NCBI GenBank assembly: GCA_002368735.1
Contig: DFEQ01000061.1
Coordinates: forward strand, 1 to 27,054
DNA: 27,054 nucleotides
From: Christensenella sp. UBA3798
GTDB lineage: Bacteria > Bacillota > Clostridia > Christensenellales > CAG-1252
Reading direction: 5' to 3'
In this document: piece after piece, positions 1-7,361 of the stretch
Numbering within the stretch: the first letter of the stretch is position 1
How the letters are laid out: each line of letters opens with the position of its first letter
Notes under the pieces: model-generated
What the model was told of the DNA's origin: nothing
What the model saw: only the letters and a program-made list of their open reading frames with translations
Databases searched by the model: none
Position numbers and translations under genes: made by a program

Positions 1-33
1 CTATCGCAAACGCGATATACGGCTATCGCCGTG
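1..33. repeat. pair of micro-hairpins at window edge
   Basis: Two perfect short inverted repeats lie back to back: TATCGC (2-7) with GCGATA (12-17), and ACGGC (19-23) with GCCGT (28-32), each with a four-base loop. They lie just downstream of the stop codon of the minus-strand kinase gene. On that strand a short T run comes before the hairpins, so they do not form a standard intrinsic terminator. They resemble the micro-hairpins near 10600 and 12100 in size, but the conserved spacer is absent, and the array may continue outside the window. Confidence 0.5.
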
Positions 34-41
34 AGAAAAAG

Positions 42-878
42 CTATAGCCTTTTTATAAGGTATGGCAGGGCGCTCTCGAACTTTACGCCGTACCAGTGCT
101 CCTCTCTGTCGGGAAGGGTCTCGCGGATCGCGCGGACGGTGAAGTCCACCGCGAGGTCTGCGGCGTCTTCCAGAGATAAGCCGCGCAAGAGTGCCCCCGA
201 AAAGCAGGAGGCGTATACGTCCCCCGTGCCGTGGAAGGAGCCGCTGACGCGCTCCTCGAAATAGTAGTGCACGCTGTCCTTTGCTTTGGAATAGGCGGCG
301 ACGCCGAGCTTGCTATTATCAAAGGAAACGCCCGTCAGCACCACGTCGCCCCCCGATAGGGCGGAAAGGCGGCGCAAGAGGCTCTCAATATACTCCTCGT
401 CGTATCCTTCCGCAACGTAGGGCTCCTTTAACAGAAACGCCGCTTCGGTCAGGTTGGGGAGGATGACGTCGGCGCCCGCGAGGAAGCGCGCCATTTCGGC
501 GGCGAACTCCTCGTCAAAGCCGTAATAGAGTTTCCCGTTGTCCGCCATCACGGGATCGACGATGAAAAGGGCGTCCTTCTTGGCGTTGGTCCGCACGATA
601 TTCTTGATATAGTCAAGTTGCTTTTTGCTGCCGATATAGCCGGTATAGACGGCGTCGAAGGCGATGCCTTCCTTCGCCCAATGCGCGCTGATGGCGGGGA
701 TGTCCTCGGTCAAATCGCGAAAGGTGTATCCCGTAAAGCCACCCGTGTGGGTGGAGAGTATCGCCGACGGGATGATAGCCGTTTCTATCCCCATAGCGGA
801 CAGCACGGGGAGAGCCACGGTCAGCGAGCACTGTCCGTAGCAGGAAACGTCTTGTATCGTCAGCATCTTTGCGTTCAT
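42..878 (-). CDS. pdxY: PdxY-like pyridoxal/pyridoxamine kinase
   Basis: This 278-residue protein matches the usual length of PdxY/PdxK-type kinases, which phosphorylate pyridoxal or pyridoxamine with ATP in vitamin B6 salvage in the cytosol. Visible signatures are an N-terminal QDVSCYGQCSLT stretch, the STHTGGFTGYT substrate-region motif, the DPVMADNGKLY segment, an ILPNLTEA segment, and the C-terminal GSFHGTGD motif whose aspartate (about residue 220) is the expected catalytic base of the ribokinase-like fold. The start was chosen at MNAK because AAGGA lies five bases upstream. The open frame extends further upstream but is antisense-like sequence inside the neighbouring gene. The gene begins seven bases after the stop of the mutase-fusion gene, so the two form one operon. 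The choice between PdxY and PdxK is not certain; B6 kinase itself is well supported. Confidence 0.9.
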   Translation of the reverse strand: MNAKMLTIQDVSCYGQCSLTVALPVLSAMGIETAIIPSAILSTHTGGFTGYTFRDLTEDIPAISAHWAKEGIAFDAVYTGYIGSKKQLDYIKNIVRTNAKKDALFIVDPVMADNGKLYYGFDEEFAAEMARFLAGADVILPNLTEAAFLLKEPYVAEGYDEEYIESLLRRLSALSGGDVVLTGVSFDNSKLGVAAYSKAKDSVHYYFEERVSGSFHGTGDVYASCFSGALLRGLSLEDAADLAVDFTVRAIRETLPDREEHWYGVKFESALPYLIKRL

Positions 879-885
879 AAGGTCC

Positions 886-3774
886 TTATTCGGGGTCGGC
901 GGGGCCATCGGGCTCAAGGGTGGGCAGGACGGAGGATAGCGTGCCGTCCACGTAGCATTCCCCTCCCTTGGCTTTCGCCTGAAGATAGAAGGTAACGCCT
1001 TCCTTGTATTCGAGCGTGATGGAATCATCGGTGGAGTATATCTCGTCGTTCCCGTAAGTGATATGGTAGCGGTCGGCGTGTTCGACGGCTTCCCACGAGA
1101 AGGTGACGGTGTCCTCCGCGATCTCATAGGTCACGACGGGGCTCGCGAGCTTTACGTAGGTCACGTAGCTCGTCATGGCTTCGTTGCTGTCCGAGAAATA
1201 CTTGTTATTGCTGACGGCGGTGACCTTGAGGATATACACGCCGCCCTCCGCCACCTTGTCGGTGATGTCGGTCTTGACCTCCTTGGTCTCGTACTGTTCG
1301 CCACGCAGGGTGTAGACGTACTTGTCGGCGTGCTTGATGGCGGGCACGGTCAAAAATATCTTGCCATCCTCCTCAGCCACGGTGGGGATGGGGGTGGCGA
1401 GCTGTGCGGAAAACTCAAAGGTGACGCTCTTCCACGAGCTCTCGACGTAGTGCTTGTCGGAGGGCGCCGTCACGCGCAGGGTAACGGTCTGCTCGCCGGG
1501 GGTCAGGTCGTCCGAAGACAGCTCGATGATGGTGGTGCCGGGTGTGACGGGTACGGTGACCGCATCCCCGCCGTTCAGGTTGTATTCGATATTCTCCGCG
1601 CCGATGACCTCGGATACGTAGCAGCGGAAGTCACCGTTCTCTTCCAGGACGTATATCTCGTCGGGCGTGGCGAGCTTGGTGACGCGGAAGTAGTTTGCGA
1701 CGTTCACGGTCTTTTTGACCTTGCCCACGTGGTCGTACACGACGGGGCTGTTATCCGCGCTGCCTACGATGAGATCCACGGAGCCGTCGTATAAGGTGAT
1801 GCTTTTGCCCCCTTGGATCTCGGTGACTGCGCCCGTCAGGCTGAGGACGGAGTTGTCGGAAAGGAGGATGGTCGTCGCCGCGTCGCCGTAAAGGACGACG
1901 TTGGGGGAGGATAGGGCAACGCTGTTCGCGCCGTAGATAGAGCCCTTGACGTATACTGCCGAAGCGCTGATCTCCGCGTCCTTTATCGTCATGTCGGCAA
2001 GTATCGACAGATCGCCCGTGCCGCTTGCCTTGAACTTATTCGCCACGACCTTTCCGCCGTAGACGTATTCGCCCTTGGTCTTATAGCCAAGGTAGACGTT
2101 CTTTTCCACGGGAAGGGTGAAGTCGCCCTCGACGGTCAGGGTGTATTCGTTGAGGTCAAAGTCCACGCTCTTGGTGAGGGTGAGGTCGGAGGAGACCGTC
2201 ACGTCGTCCTTCAAGACGAGGGTGGTGACGTGCTCCTTTTCGAGCGCTTCCACGAGGTCTTCTTCGTCGTGGATGAAGGAGATGTGATAGGTGGCAACGA
2301 AGTGCCCGACCACGAGTCCCACAACGATGAGCACCGTGGCGATGGCTATGATAAAGAGTAGCAAATGACGCTTAAAAAACGCCTTGAAGCCCCCTTTCTT
2401 CTTCTCTTCTGCAGGAGCCGCTTCCTCGGTGGGAGCCTCTTCGGCGGGGGACTCTTCGCCCTCGCTTGCCTCCGTTGTGTCTTCATCGGTCAAATGTATG
2501 GCGGTCTCGCCGTCCGCCGTGGTGACGACGTCGGGATCGATGCCCTTTTCGCGGGGGAGGGAGGACTCGGAGGAGAGCAGGCGATCGAGCAAGGTGTAGC
2601 CTTCCTCCACGAAGATGCCCGTGCTTGCCGCCGTCTCTTCGTTATAGGTCGTGATGCCGCTGTCCAGTTCGCAGTCGCTCTTATAGATCATATAGGGGAT
2701 AGGCTCCGCGGAATGGGTGCGGGTGGCGATGGGCGTGGGATGATCTGGGCAAACCAATACGTGATAGTGCTCGCCGCTCTCTTTGAGATAAGATAGGACG
2801 GGTCCCACGATGTCGCTGTCTATCTTCTCGATAGAGGTTATCTTGTCTCGGAGGCTGCCTTGGTGTCCCGATTCGTCGGGCGCTTCCACGTGGATATATA
2901 CGTAGTCCACACGCGAGAGGGCGTCTATCGCCGCTCTTCCCTTGGCGGCAAAGTCGGTGTGCACGTTGCCCGTCGCACCCTCTACCTCGATGACTTCCAT
3001 GCCTGCGCCTTTGCCGATGCCTTTCAAGAGGTCTACGGCGCTTATCACCGCGCCTTTGAGGCCGGTCTTCTCGGTAAAGTCGGGGAGGGAGGGCTTGGTG
3101 CCTTCGCCCCACAGCCAGATGGAGTTAGCGGGGTTCTTGCCCTCTGCGATGCGCTTTAGGTTGACGGGGTGGTCCTTCAAGAGACCGTAGGACTTTATCA
3201 TCAGCTCGCTGAATAGCTCGCCGAGCACGCCCGAGGGGAGATATCTTTTGATCTTCTTGCCCGTGATGTCGTGGGGCGGGGTAAGGTCGGAGCCCACCGT
3301 CGCATCGTGCACGATCAAACAGTGACGATAACTGATGCCGGGGTGGAAGGACAAGCGCTCGTTGCCGAGATGCTCCTCCAAGTATTCGATGAGCTCTTTT
3401 GCTTCCGCAGTGGATATCTCGCCCGCGCTGTAGTCGATCATCTTTTTATCGGCATAGATGTCCTCGTCCGAGAGGGTCACCAGATTGCACCGCACCGCGA
3501 TGTCGGTATCCGAAAGGGTGAGCCCCATGCTGAGCGCTTCCAAAGGAGAGCGCCCCGAGTAGGATACGCGGGGGTCGTAGCCCATCACCGAAAGGTTGGC
3601 GGTGTCGCTTCCCGGTTTCATGCCGTCGGGAACGGTCTTGGCAAGTCCTATCTCGCTCTTTGGGGCAAGGGAGTCGATGTTCTCCTTCTTCGCCACCATC
3701 AAAGGGGTCTTTCCCTCTAACTCGGGGATAGGGGTATCTGCCATGCCGTCGCCTAAAAATACGATATATTTCAT
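886..3774 (-). CDS. ApgM/ThrH-like phosphoglycerate mutase fused to TM and exterior domains
   Basis: This is a single 962-residue frame. Residues 1 to about 405 are a complete cofactor-independent phosphoglycerate mutase of the archaeal ApgM type, a family that also includes bacterial proposed homoserine kinases. Seen are FLGDGMAD, PGSDTANLSVMGYDP (residues 54-68, candidate nucleophile serine), a DESGHQG motif and PDHPTPIATRTHS metal-site motifs. An acidic Glu/Ala/Pro linker (about 410-457), a basic patch KKKGGFKAFFKRH and a hydrophobic helix (about 471-494) follow. Positive-inside reasoning puts the enzyme in the cytosol and residues 495-962 outside. That exterior part has beta-helix-like repeats, then Fn3-like segments, and no obvious wall anchor. 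Family members normally stop near 400 residues, so the fusion is odd. The MKYIV start has AGGTGA just upstream; an earlier in-frame ATG overlaps that site. Whether the substrate is phosphoglycerate or homoserine cannot be told. Confidence 0.85.
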   Translation of the reverse strand: MKYIVFLGDGMADTPIPELEGKTPLMVAKKENIDSLAPKSEIGLAKTVPDGMKPGSDTANLSVMGYDPRVSYSGRSPLEALSMGLTLSDTDIAVRCNLVTLSDEDIYADKKMIDYSAGEISTAEAKELIEYLEEHLGNERLSFHPGISYRHCLIVHDATVGSDLTPPHDITGKKIKRYLPSGVLGELFSELMIKSYGLLKDHPVNLKRIAEGKNPANSIWLWGEGTKPSLPDFTEKTGLKGAVISAVDLLKGIGKGAGMEVIEVEGATGNVHTDFAAKGRAAIDALSRVDYVYIHVEAPDESGHQGSLRDKITSIEKIDSDIVGPVLSYLKESGEHYHVLVCPDHPTPIATRTHSAEPIPYMIYKSDCELDSGITTYNEETAASTGIFVEEGYTLLDRLLSSESSLPREKGIDPDVVTTADGETAIHLTDEDTTEASEGEESPAEEAPTEEAAPAEEKKKGGFKAFFKRHLLLFIIAIATVLIVVGLVVGHFVATYHISFIHDEEDLVEALEKEHVTTLVLKDDVTVSSDLTLTKSVDFDLNEYTLTVEGDFTLPVEKNVYLGYKTKGEYVYGGKVVANKFKASGTGDLSILADMTIKDAEISASAVYVKGSIYGANSVALSSPNVVLYGDAATTILLSDNSVLSLTGAVTEIQGGKSITLYDGSVDLIVGSADNSPVVYDHVGKVKKTVNVANYFRVTKLATPDEIYVLEENGDFRCYVSEVIGAENIEYNLNGGDAVTVPVTPGTTIIELSSDDLTPGEQTVTLRVTAPSDKHYVESSWKSVTFEFSAQLATPIPTVAEEDGKIFLTVPAIKHADKYVYTLRGEQYETKEVKTDITDKVAEGGVYILKVTAVSNNKYFSDSNEAMTSYVTYVKLASPVVTYEIAEDTVTFSWEAVEHADRYHITYGNDEIYSTDDSITLEYKEGVTFYLQAKAKGGECYVDGTLSSVLPTLEPDGPADPE

Positions 3775-3791
3775 ATAGTCACCTCGCACAT

Positions 3792-3820
3792 ATTATATAG
3801 CGCCCGCGAGGGGATGTCAA
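3792..3820 (-). promoter_or_regulatory. sigma-A promoter of the mutase-fusion/pdxY operon
   Basis: Read on the minus strand, TTGACA (3820-3815) and TATAAT (3797-3792) are separated by 17 bases, a perfect consensus pair. The predicted transcription start near 3785 leaves only about ten untranslated bases, which hold the AGGTGA ribosome binding site. It is divergent from the lipoprotein promoter; the two -35 boxes are 20 bases apart. Confidence 0.9.
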
Positions 3821-3840
3821 CGAATTCGTTTTTCCAAAGG

Positions 3841-3869
3841 TTGACGAAGAATGCCGTTTGTTTTATAAT
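3841..3869 (+). promoter_or_regulatory. sigma-A promoter of lipoprotein gene, leaderless geometry
   Basis: TTGACG (3841-3846) and TATAAT (3864-3869) are 17 bases apart. Only six bases separate the -10 box from the ATG at 3876, so the expected transcription start is the A of the start codon. Confidence 0.85.
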
Positions 3870-3875
3870 AAAGGC

Positions 3876-5210
3876 ATGAAAAGGATCATACTTTCTATCA
3901 CTCTGATTTCGCTTTTGTGCGCGCTCTGTTTGCTTGCCGCTTGCGGCGGAGGCAATGCGCCCGTTAAGGTGTCGGTCTTGGACCTCCCGAAGAGCACCAA
4001 GGTGGTGCAGGGCGGAGAGCCCGATCTTTCGGGTGGCACGGTCGAGGTAGAATACGCCGACGGCACCACAGCAGAGATCGCGATGACCAAGCTCAGTTAT
4101 CGCGGACTCAACAGCGACGAGCTCGGCACGCAGACCGTTGCCTTGACCTATACCGAGGGAGGAAAGACGGTCTCCACCACCATCGATCTGACGGTGGTCT
4201 CGCCCAAGGTGACCTCTGTCGAGCTCACTATGGATAACGTGAAAACCGACTACATCGAAGGAGAATCCTTCGATAAGACGGGGCTCGTCGTAACGGCGAC
4301 CTATCAGACGGGCGAGGTCAAAGAGGTGCACGCCTACGACGTCTCGCCGCAAATCATGAAGGTGGATACCAAGGAAGTATCGATAACCTATCGTGGCGTG
4401 ACGCGTAAGATCCCCGTGACGGTGACGGCGCGCGCCATCCTTTCCGCCGAGATAACCGCTCTTCCCGCAAAACTCGATTACTTCGTTGGGGAGGCGTTCG
4501 ACCCGGACGGGATAACCCTGACCGTGACCAATAACGACGGCACGGTGGAAAACTTTACGTCGGAGGACGGACTGAGCTTCTATCACGGCGAAGGGAATAT
4601 GGAGTATTACGGCGCCTACACCACGGAGGACGTTATCGTCAGAGTGGTCGCGCCCGCTCGCTATGGCGACGCCTCCGCCACCTTCACCCTGCGCGTTATC
4701 AAGGTGGCGCCGACCTCCGTCACGCTGCTTGCGCCCACCACGGAGGAAGGCGCGCTCCTCTTTGCCGAGGACGACATCTTCTATTTCTACGACGACGAAG
4801 CGGTGTCGGTGCGCTTGGTGATGAATAACGGCGACGCGGAAACCGTCTATGCCACCACCGATTACTTCGATTATCCCACAGACCCCCTCTCCTTGGACGC
4901 AACCTCTGTCGAAGCCTTTCTGAGAGACGACCCTTCGCTCACCGTGACTATCCCCGTAGCCATCGTGACGGGAATGACCATCTCAAAACTGCCCGACGTG
5001 ACGGACTACGAACTCTTTGACGAAGTGCATCTGACGGGCCTGGAGCTCCTCGTGACGACGCAGAGCGGGGCGGAAAGGGTGGTCTCGGTGGATAGTGACC
5101 GCCGCATTCGCGCTTCGGTCCGCACGATAGAGGACGAGAGCTTGACCTCCGTCACGGTGTATTACCTCAATTTCAGCGCGGACTTTGACGTGACGGTATC
5201 GGCGGATTGA
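3876..5210 (+). CDS. lipoprotein with repeated bacterial Ig-like domains
   Basis: The 444-residue product starts with a basic N-region, a hydrophobic stretch and a lipobox ending LLAAC, so Cys23 is the predicted lipidated residue of a membrane-anchored exterior protein. The rest is about five repeats of roughly 75-90 residues with the pattern of bacterial Ig-like group 3 domains: a short strand, a G-E-x-F-D or similar turn, then a strand such as GLVVTATYQTGEVKEV or GITLTVTNNDGTVENF. No catalytic motif is visible, so a binding, adhesion or surface structural role is inferred. It is transcribed divergently from the mutase-fusion operon, whose product also carries exterior beta-rich repeats. No Shine-Dalgarno sequence is evident; the promoter predicts a leaderless message. 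It ends just upstream of the exchanger's promoter. Confidence 0.85.
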   Translation: MKRIILSITLISLLCALCLLAACGGGNAPVKVSVLDLPKSTKVVQGGEPDLSGGTVEVEYADGTTAEIAMTKLSYRGLNSDELGTQTVALTYTEGGKTVSTTIDLTVVSPKVTSVELTMDNVKTDYIEGESFDKTGLVVTATYQTGEVKEVHAYDVSPQIMKVDTKEVSITYRGVTRKIPVTVTARAILSAEITALPAKLDYFVGEAFDPDGITLTVTNNDGTVENFTSEDGLSFYHGEGNMEYYGAYTTEDVIVRVVAPARYGDASATFTLRVIKVAPTSVTLLAPTTEEGALLFAEDDIFYFYDDEAVSVRLVMNNGDAETVYATTDYFDYPTDPLSLDATSVEAFLRDDPSLTVTIPVAIVTGMTISKLPDVTDYELFDEVHLTGLELLVTTQSGAERVVSVDSDRRIRASVRTIEDESLTSVTVYYLNFSADFDVTVSAD

Positions 5211-5222
5211 AATAGGAAATGA

Positions 5223-5251
5223 TTGACAATTCTATAAAAAAGGGATATACT
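5223..5251 (+). promoter_or_regulatory. sigma-A promoter of riboswitch-exchanger unit
   Basis: TTGACA (5223-5228) and TATACT (5246-5251) are separated by 17 bases. The predicted start near 5258 lies directly at the 5' end of the structured leader. Confidence 0.85.
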
Positions 5252-5257
5252 ATACGT

Positions 5258-5388
5258 TGTCATAGGGAGTAGTGGGCGCCCCTCGGGGTGCGGCGACGTC
5301 AACAGCACTGCCGCTTGTCGGCTGGCTAACCTTAAATCGCGAGACTTTGGCGAAATTATCTTTGCGTAATTTCCCCGAAGTCTTTTTT
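5258..5388 (+). ncRNA. probable yybP-ykoY (Mn2+) riboswitch with terminator platform
   Basis: The roughly 160-base leader between promoter and gene carries elements that resemble the yybP-ykoY manganese riboswitch: GGGAGTAG (5265-5272), a GC-rich helical arm, CGTCAACA (5297-5304) and a closing GGCTAACCTT (5324-5333). This motif family senses Mn2+ and controls manganese and other cation exporters. It is followed at once by an intrinsic terminator (5342-5388), then an AGGAGG site and the exchanger start codon, which is the layout of a transcription-attenuating riboswitch. The assignment rests on remembered consensus pieces and position, not a covariance search; the outermost P1 pairing looks weak by eye. 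Confidence 0.68.
5342..5388 (+). terminator. intrinsic terminator of the riboswitch expression platform
   Basis: AGACTTTGG (5342-5350) and GAAATTA (5352-5358) pair with TAATTTC (5367-5373) and CCGAAGTCT (5375-5383), with one C-C mismatch, one G-T pair and an eight-base loop, followed by a six-T tract (5383-5388). It lies upstream of the coding start, so it acts as a conditional terminator. Confidence 0.88.
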
Positions 5389-5418
5389 AATGGCTTACCG
5401 TGGGAAAAAGGAGGAAAT

Positions 5419-6510
5419 ATGATATCATCGTTCTTAATGGGTTCCGCAGGTGAGATCGCGCTTTCGGTGGCGCTGCTCGCCCTCGGTATCGTGATGATCG
5501 TCAAGGGTGGCGACTGGTTTGTGGACGCCGCGTCCTGGATGGCGGAAATACTCGGCATCTCGCCCCTTCTCGTGGGTGCGACGGTGGTGTCGGTGGCTAC
5601 GACCCTCCCGGAACTTATCGTGTCCGTCATCGCTACGGCGCGCGGCTCGGTGGAGATAGCGGTAGGCAACGCGGTGGGCAGCGTGGTGGCGAACCTCGGG
5701 ATCATCATGGCTATATCCCTCCTCTTTATGCCCGGCAAGGTGAACCGCAAGGAGTACGCCTTCAAGTCGGTCTTGCTCATCGTGGCGGCCCTCAACCTTT
5801 TCCTCATCGGTTTCTTCGGCGAAGTCAGGGAAGGCAACCACGTGATGAACGTCGTGACGGGGCTATTGGTGTTCGAACTCTTCTTGCTCTTTATCGGCGA
5901 GAACGTGCTTTCCGCCGTCAAGATGATGAAAAACCCCGTGCATAACGGACTGACCCCCGAGAGCGACGGCGTGAACGTCAAAATGGACGGATCCCCCGCT
6001 CCCGAGCAAGGAGGGGCGGAAGGGGACGCTTCACCCGTCAAGAAGGATAAAAAGACCGTTATCATCAACCTGTTGAAGTTTATCGGCGGCGCTGTGGGCA
6101 TCATCGGCGGTGCCGACCTGCTCGTCACTTACGGACAAAAGCTCGCCCTCGCGGCGGGAGTGCCCGAAGGGGTCATCGCCGTCACCCTTGTGGCGATAGG
6201 CACCTCTCTCCCCGAGCTCGTCACCACCATCACCGCCATCGTCAAGAAGAAGTCGGAGATATCGGTGGGCAATATTATCGGCGCCAATATCCTCGATCTG
6301 ACCATGATACTCCCCATCTGCGCGATGGTGTCGGGCGGGGCGCTCGTATTCCCCACGCAGGCGATATACCTTGACCTCCCGTTCTGTCTGGGGCTCTCCG
6401 CCATCGCCGTGGTGCCCATGCTCTTCACCAAGAAGTTTCAGAGGTGGCAGGGCGCGGCGCTCTTTGCGGTCTACGTCGCTTACTTGACGCTGCGTATCCT
6501 ATTTACCTGA
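5419..6510 (+). CDS. CaCA-family Na+/Ca2+ (cation) exchanger, YrbG-like
   Basis: This 363-residue integral membrane protein has the two inverted alpha-repeats that define the CaCA superfamily: GATVVSVATTLPEL with GNAVGSVVANLG in the first half, and VTLVAIGTSLPEL with GNIIGANILDL in the second. The acidic residues in the LPEL motifs are the expected ion ligands. About ten hydrophobic segments are visible. A hydrophilic loop of about 45 residues, rich in Pro, Gly and acidic residues and ending in a lysine cluster, separates the halves. Family members exchange Ca2+ for Na+; the upstream manganese-type riboswitch suggests that Mn2+ efflux may be the real role here, which is an inference. AGGAGG lies about five bases before the ATG. 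The gene stands alone between its promoter-riboswitch and a bidirectional terminator. Confidence 0.9.
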   Translation: MISSFLMGSAGEIALSVALLALGIVMIVKGGDWFVDAASWMAEILGISPLLVGATVVSVATTLPELIVSVIATARGSVEIAVGNAVGSVVANLGIIMAISLLFMPGKVNRKEYAFKSVLLIVAALNLFLIGFFGEVREGNHVMNVVTGLLVFELFLLFIGENVLSAVKMMKNPVHNGLTPESDGVNVKMDGSPAPEQGGAEGDASPVKKDKKTVIINLLKFIGGAVGIIGGADLLVTYGQKLALAAGVPEGVIAVTLVAIGTSLPELVTTITAIVKKKSEISVGNIIGANILDLTMILPICAMVSGGALVFPTQAIYLDLPFCLGLSAIAVVPMLFTKKFQRWQGAALFAVYVAYLTLRILFT

Positions 6511-6533
6511 GAAGAGGTTTCTTTATAAAAAAC

Positions 6534-6566
6534 GGCTCGGAGTCTTTCTCCGAGCCTTCTTTGTTT
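6534..6566. terminator. bidirectional terminator between exchanger and tetR-type gene
   Basis: A nine-base perfect stem, GGCTCGGAG (6534-6542) with CTCCGAGCC (6548-6556), has a five-base loop. T-rich sequence follows on the plus strand, and on the minus strand a six-T run follows. It can serve both the exchanger and the convergent regulator gene. Confidence 0.88.
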
Positions 6567-6581
6567 TCGTGGGATAAGGGG

Positions 6582-7181
6582 TCATTCAAAGAGTTTGATA
6601 AGGAGGTCGACGACGGCACTTTGCATGACGCCGTAGTCCAGATAGTCGTGCTTGTCGTAGATGGCTTCGTGAGCGTAGGATTGGACTAAGTTCATCGCTA
6701 CGTGTATCTTCTCTTCCAAGTTGTCCGTACGGACGCCGAGGGCGCGGAACCTCTCCGCCGCCATGTAGGTGACGTGCTTTTCCAGACTCAGAAACTCCGC
6801 GTTGATGTCCTCGTCCACCACGGCGAGGGAGTGCAGGATGTTGTGGAGGTTCGCGTTCTTCCGGTGGATGGACGCCGTGAGCGCGATGACCCTTTCAAAG
6901 AGTTCCTTCAGAGTGATGCCTTCGGGCAAGGCTCCGAAGTAGTCCATCACGGGAGACGCCGTCTCGCGGATGTAGATCTTCAGGACGTAGAAGAGGATAT
7001 CGCGCTTGTCCGAAAAATAGCCGTACACGATGCCGGTGGACACCCCCGCGCGCTTCGCGATGTCCGAAGTGACGGTGCTGTAATAGCCTTTTTCCGAGAA
7101 AAGCTCGTAAGCTGCTTGGATGATGCGCTCTTTCTTGTCGATGGAGCGCTGCTGTTTTGGTTCTCTGACAGGTTTTTCCAT
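6582..7181 (-). CDS. TetR/AcrR-family transcriptional regulator
   Basis: The 199-residue protein has the classical N-terminal TetR helix-turn-helix region: KKERIIQAAYELFSEKGYYS, then TSDIAKRAGVSTGIVYGYFSDKRDIL, about residues 17-60. The remaining helical domain is the variable ligand-binding and dimer part, so the inducer cannot be named. It is transcribed divergently from the feoAAB operon, and the 180-base intergenic region holds a perfect palindrome over the feo start site plus a related imperfect site between the two promoters, which suggests that it controls feo, itself or both. No Shine-Dalgarno sequence precedes the ATG, and the best promoter places the transcript start one base from the start codon. 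Iron-transport control by a TetR protein rather than Fur or DtxR would be unusual, so the target remains unproven. Confidence 0.88.
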   Translation of the reverse strand: MEKPVREPKQQRSIDKKERIIQAAYELFSEKGYYSTVTSDIAKRAGVSTGIVYGYFSDKRDILFYVLKIYIRETASPVMDYFGALPEGITLKELFERVIALTASIHRKNANLHNILHSLAVVDEDINAEFLSLEKHVTYMAAERFRALGVRTDNLEEKIHVAMNLVQSYAHEAIYDKHDYLDYGVMQSAVVDLLIKLFE

Positions 7182-7188
7182 ATTTTAT

Positions 7189-7217
7189 ATTCTATCATTA
7201 TTCCTTATAAAAAGCAA
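7189..7217 (-). promoter_or_regulatory. promoter of tetR-type gene, leaderless geometry
   Basis: On the minus strand TTGCTT (7217-7212) and TAGAAT (7194-7189) are 17 bases apart. Seven bases separate the -10 box from the ATG at 7181, so the transcript would begin at or within one base of the start codon. Confidence 0.7.
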
Positions 7218-7264
7218 CTCGATAGAAAAAATAAACTGAATGTGAAAAAAGTTTCATGTTTTGC

Positions 7265-7293
7265 TTGACGACAGCGTACGCTTGTACTATAAT
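7265..7293 (+). promoter_or_regulatory. sigma-A promoter of feoA-feoA-feoB operon
   Basis: TTGACG (7265-7270) and TATAAT (7288-7293) are separated by 17 bases. The predicted start near 7300 falls inside the adjacent palindrome. Confidence 0.9.
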
Positions 7294-7296
7294 GCG

Positions 7297-7320
7297 TATG
7301 AATGTGAATAATCATTCATA
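7297..7320. promoter_or_regulatory. palindromic operator over the feo transcription start
   Basis: TATGAATG (7297-7304) and CATTCATA (7313-7320) form a perfect eight-base inverted repeat with an eight-base spacer, starting four bases after the -10 box. A protein bound here would block transcription. Size and symmetry suit a TetR dimer encoded by the divergent gene. The core ATAATCATT also matches the middle of a Fur box, so Fur is the main alternative. A related sequence sharing ten bases, TGAATGTGAA, occurs at 7237-7246 and may be a second, weaker site. Confidence 0.72.
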
Positions 7321-7361
7321 TTTTGCATCGCATGACGCAGTCGTGCGGAGGAGGAAGAAAT

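Noticed and set aside
879..1127. N-terminal extension of the pyridoxal kinase frame
   Set aside because: The extra 83 codons lie inside the upstream gene, are Pro/Ser/Arg-rich and do not belong to the kinase family; AAGGA marks the MNAK start.
7305..7318. Definite Fur box upstream of feoA
   Set aside because: Only the ATAATCATT core matches; the longer perfect palindrome and the divergent TetR gene make a TetR operator at least as likely, so Fur was kept only as an alternative.
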